A stretch of DNA of 6,570 bases. Origin: CAZBBC01 sp964489835 (GTDB lineage Bacteria; Calditrichota; Calditrichia; JAJRVZ01). Made by a program: the position numbers and the translations under genes. The notes beneath the pieces were generated by a model that did no database searches, was not told the origin of the DNA, and was given only the letters and a program-made list of their open reading frames with translations. Shown here in pieces: positions 6,512-6,570 of the stretch; the stretch's first letter is position 1, and every line of letters starts with the position of its first letter. The stretch covers positions 1-6,570 of the forward strand of contig CAZBBC010000207.1 in NCBI GenBank assembly GCA_964489835.1. Reading direction: 5' to 3'.

Positions 6512-6570
6512 GCAGTTTTTGGTGATACTTTTTGTTATTTTGATTATAATCGGATGTGATTATAAGCCAT
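6492..6570 (+). CDS. Putative lipoprotein, N-terminal signal peptide only (truncated by window end)
   Basis: The first 26 codons are visible. They read as a short basic n-region (RKKVYK, 2-7), a hydrophobic core (about 9-20), and the lipobox IIGC with Cys22 as the predicted lipidation site, followed by DYKP. This is a textbook type II (Lsp-processed) signal peptide, so the mature protein should be anchored in the envelope. Initiation is at TTG behind AGGAGG (6477-6482). The gene overlaps the flippase-like gene by 20 nt in the +1 frame, so it belongs to the same operon. Asp at +2 would favour inner-membrane retention under the E. coli Lol rule, which may not hold in this lineage. Nothing past the signal is visible and no function can be assigned. 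Confidence 0.72.
   Translation, partial: MRKKVYKQFLVILFVILIIIGCDYKP

Overview
The window is an AT-rich, densely packed stretch in which every supported gene lies on the + strand. It reads as the end of a nucleotide-sugar (surface polysaccharide or glycan) cluster followed by an envelope-glycosylation/transport operon. The organism cannot be named from this sequence. The long TMEM260-like (DUF2723, GT117) membrane glycosyltransferase with C-terminal TPRs, next to a flippase-like membrane protein, points to the Bacteroidota/Ignavibacteria/Calditrichota/Marinimicrobia (FCB) side of the tree. Clear Shine-Dalgarno sequences (GGAGG, AGGAGG) argue against a classical Bacteroides-type genome, which mostly lacks them. 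This placement is an inference.

Layout. Positions 1-174 are non-coding. They hold a composite short tandem repeat (CAGAGA x2, then AATTCGTG x3 at 9-10 bp spacing) and a small GC hairpin. Three sugar-nucleotide genes follow: an RmlC/RfbC-type cupin epimerase (175-744), an extended SDR NAD-dependent epimerase/dehydratase (797-1753) and an RmlD/RfbD-like reductase (1834-2697, TTG start). A 173-nt gap (2698-2870) probably separates two transcription units. After it come the 884-aa GT117-like glycosyltransferase (2871-5525), a PF03706-type flippase-like membrane protein only 2 nt downstream (5528-6511), and the first 26 codons of a lipoprotein that starts with TTG and overlaps the preceding gene by 20 nt (6492 to the window end).

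How they may work together. The first three genes carry out late steps in making an activated deoxysugar (epimerisation at C3/C5, an SDR step and reduction at C4). The rhamnose-pathway enzymes RmlA and RmlB are not in the window. The GT117-like protein probably moves a sugar from a lipid carrier to an acceptor on the outer face of the inner membrane. The flippase-like neighbour and the lipoprotein look translationally linked to it. Whether the deoxysugar made upstream is used by the downstream enzyme is unknown.

This looks like an ordinary metabolic region. I found no defence system, mobile element, CRISPR array or RNA gene. The points most worth a second look are the repeat at the left edge, the glycosyltransferase/flippase/lipoprotein operon, and the atypical active-site neighbourhood of the RmlD-like reductase.
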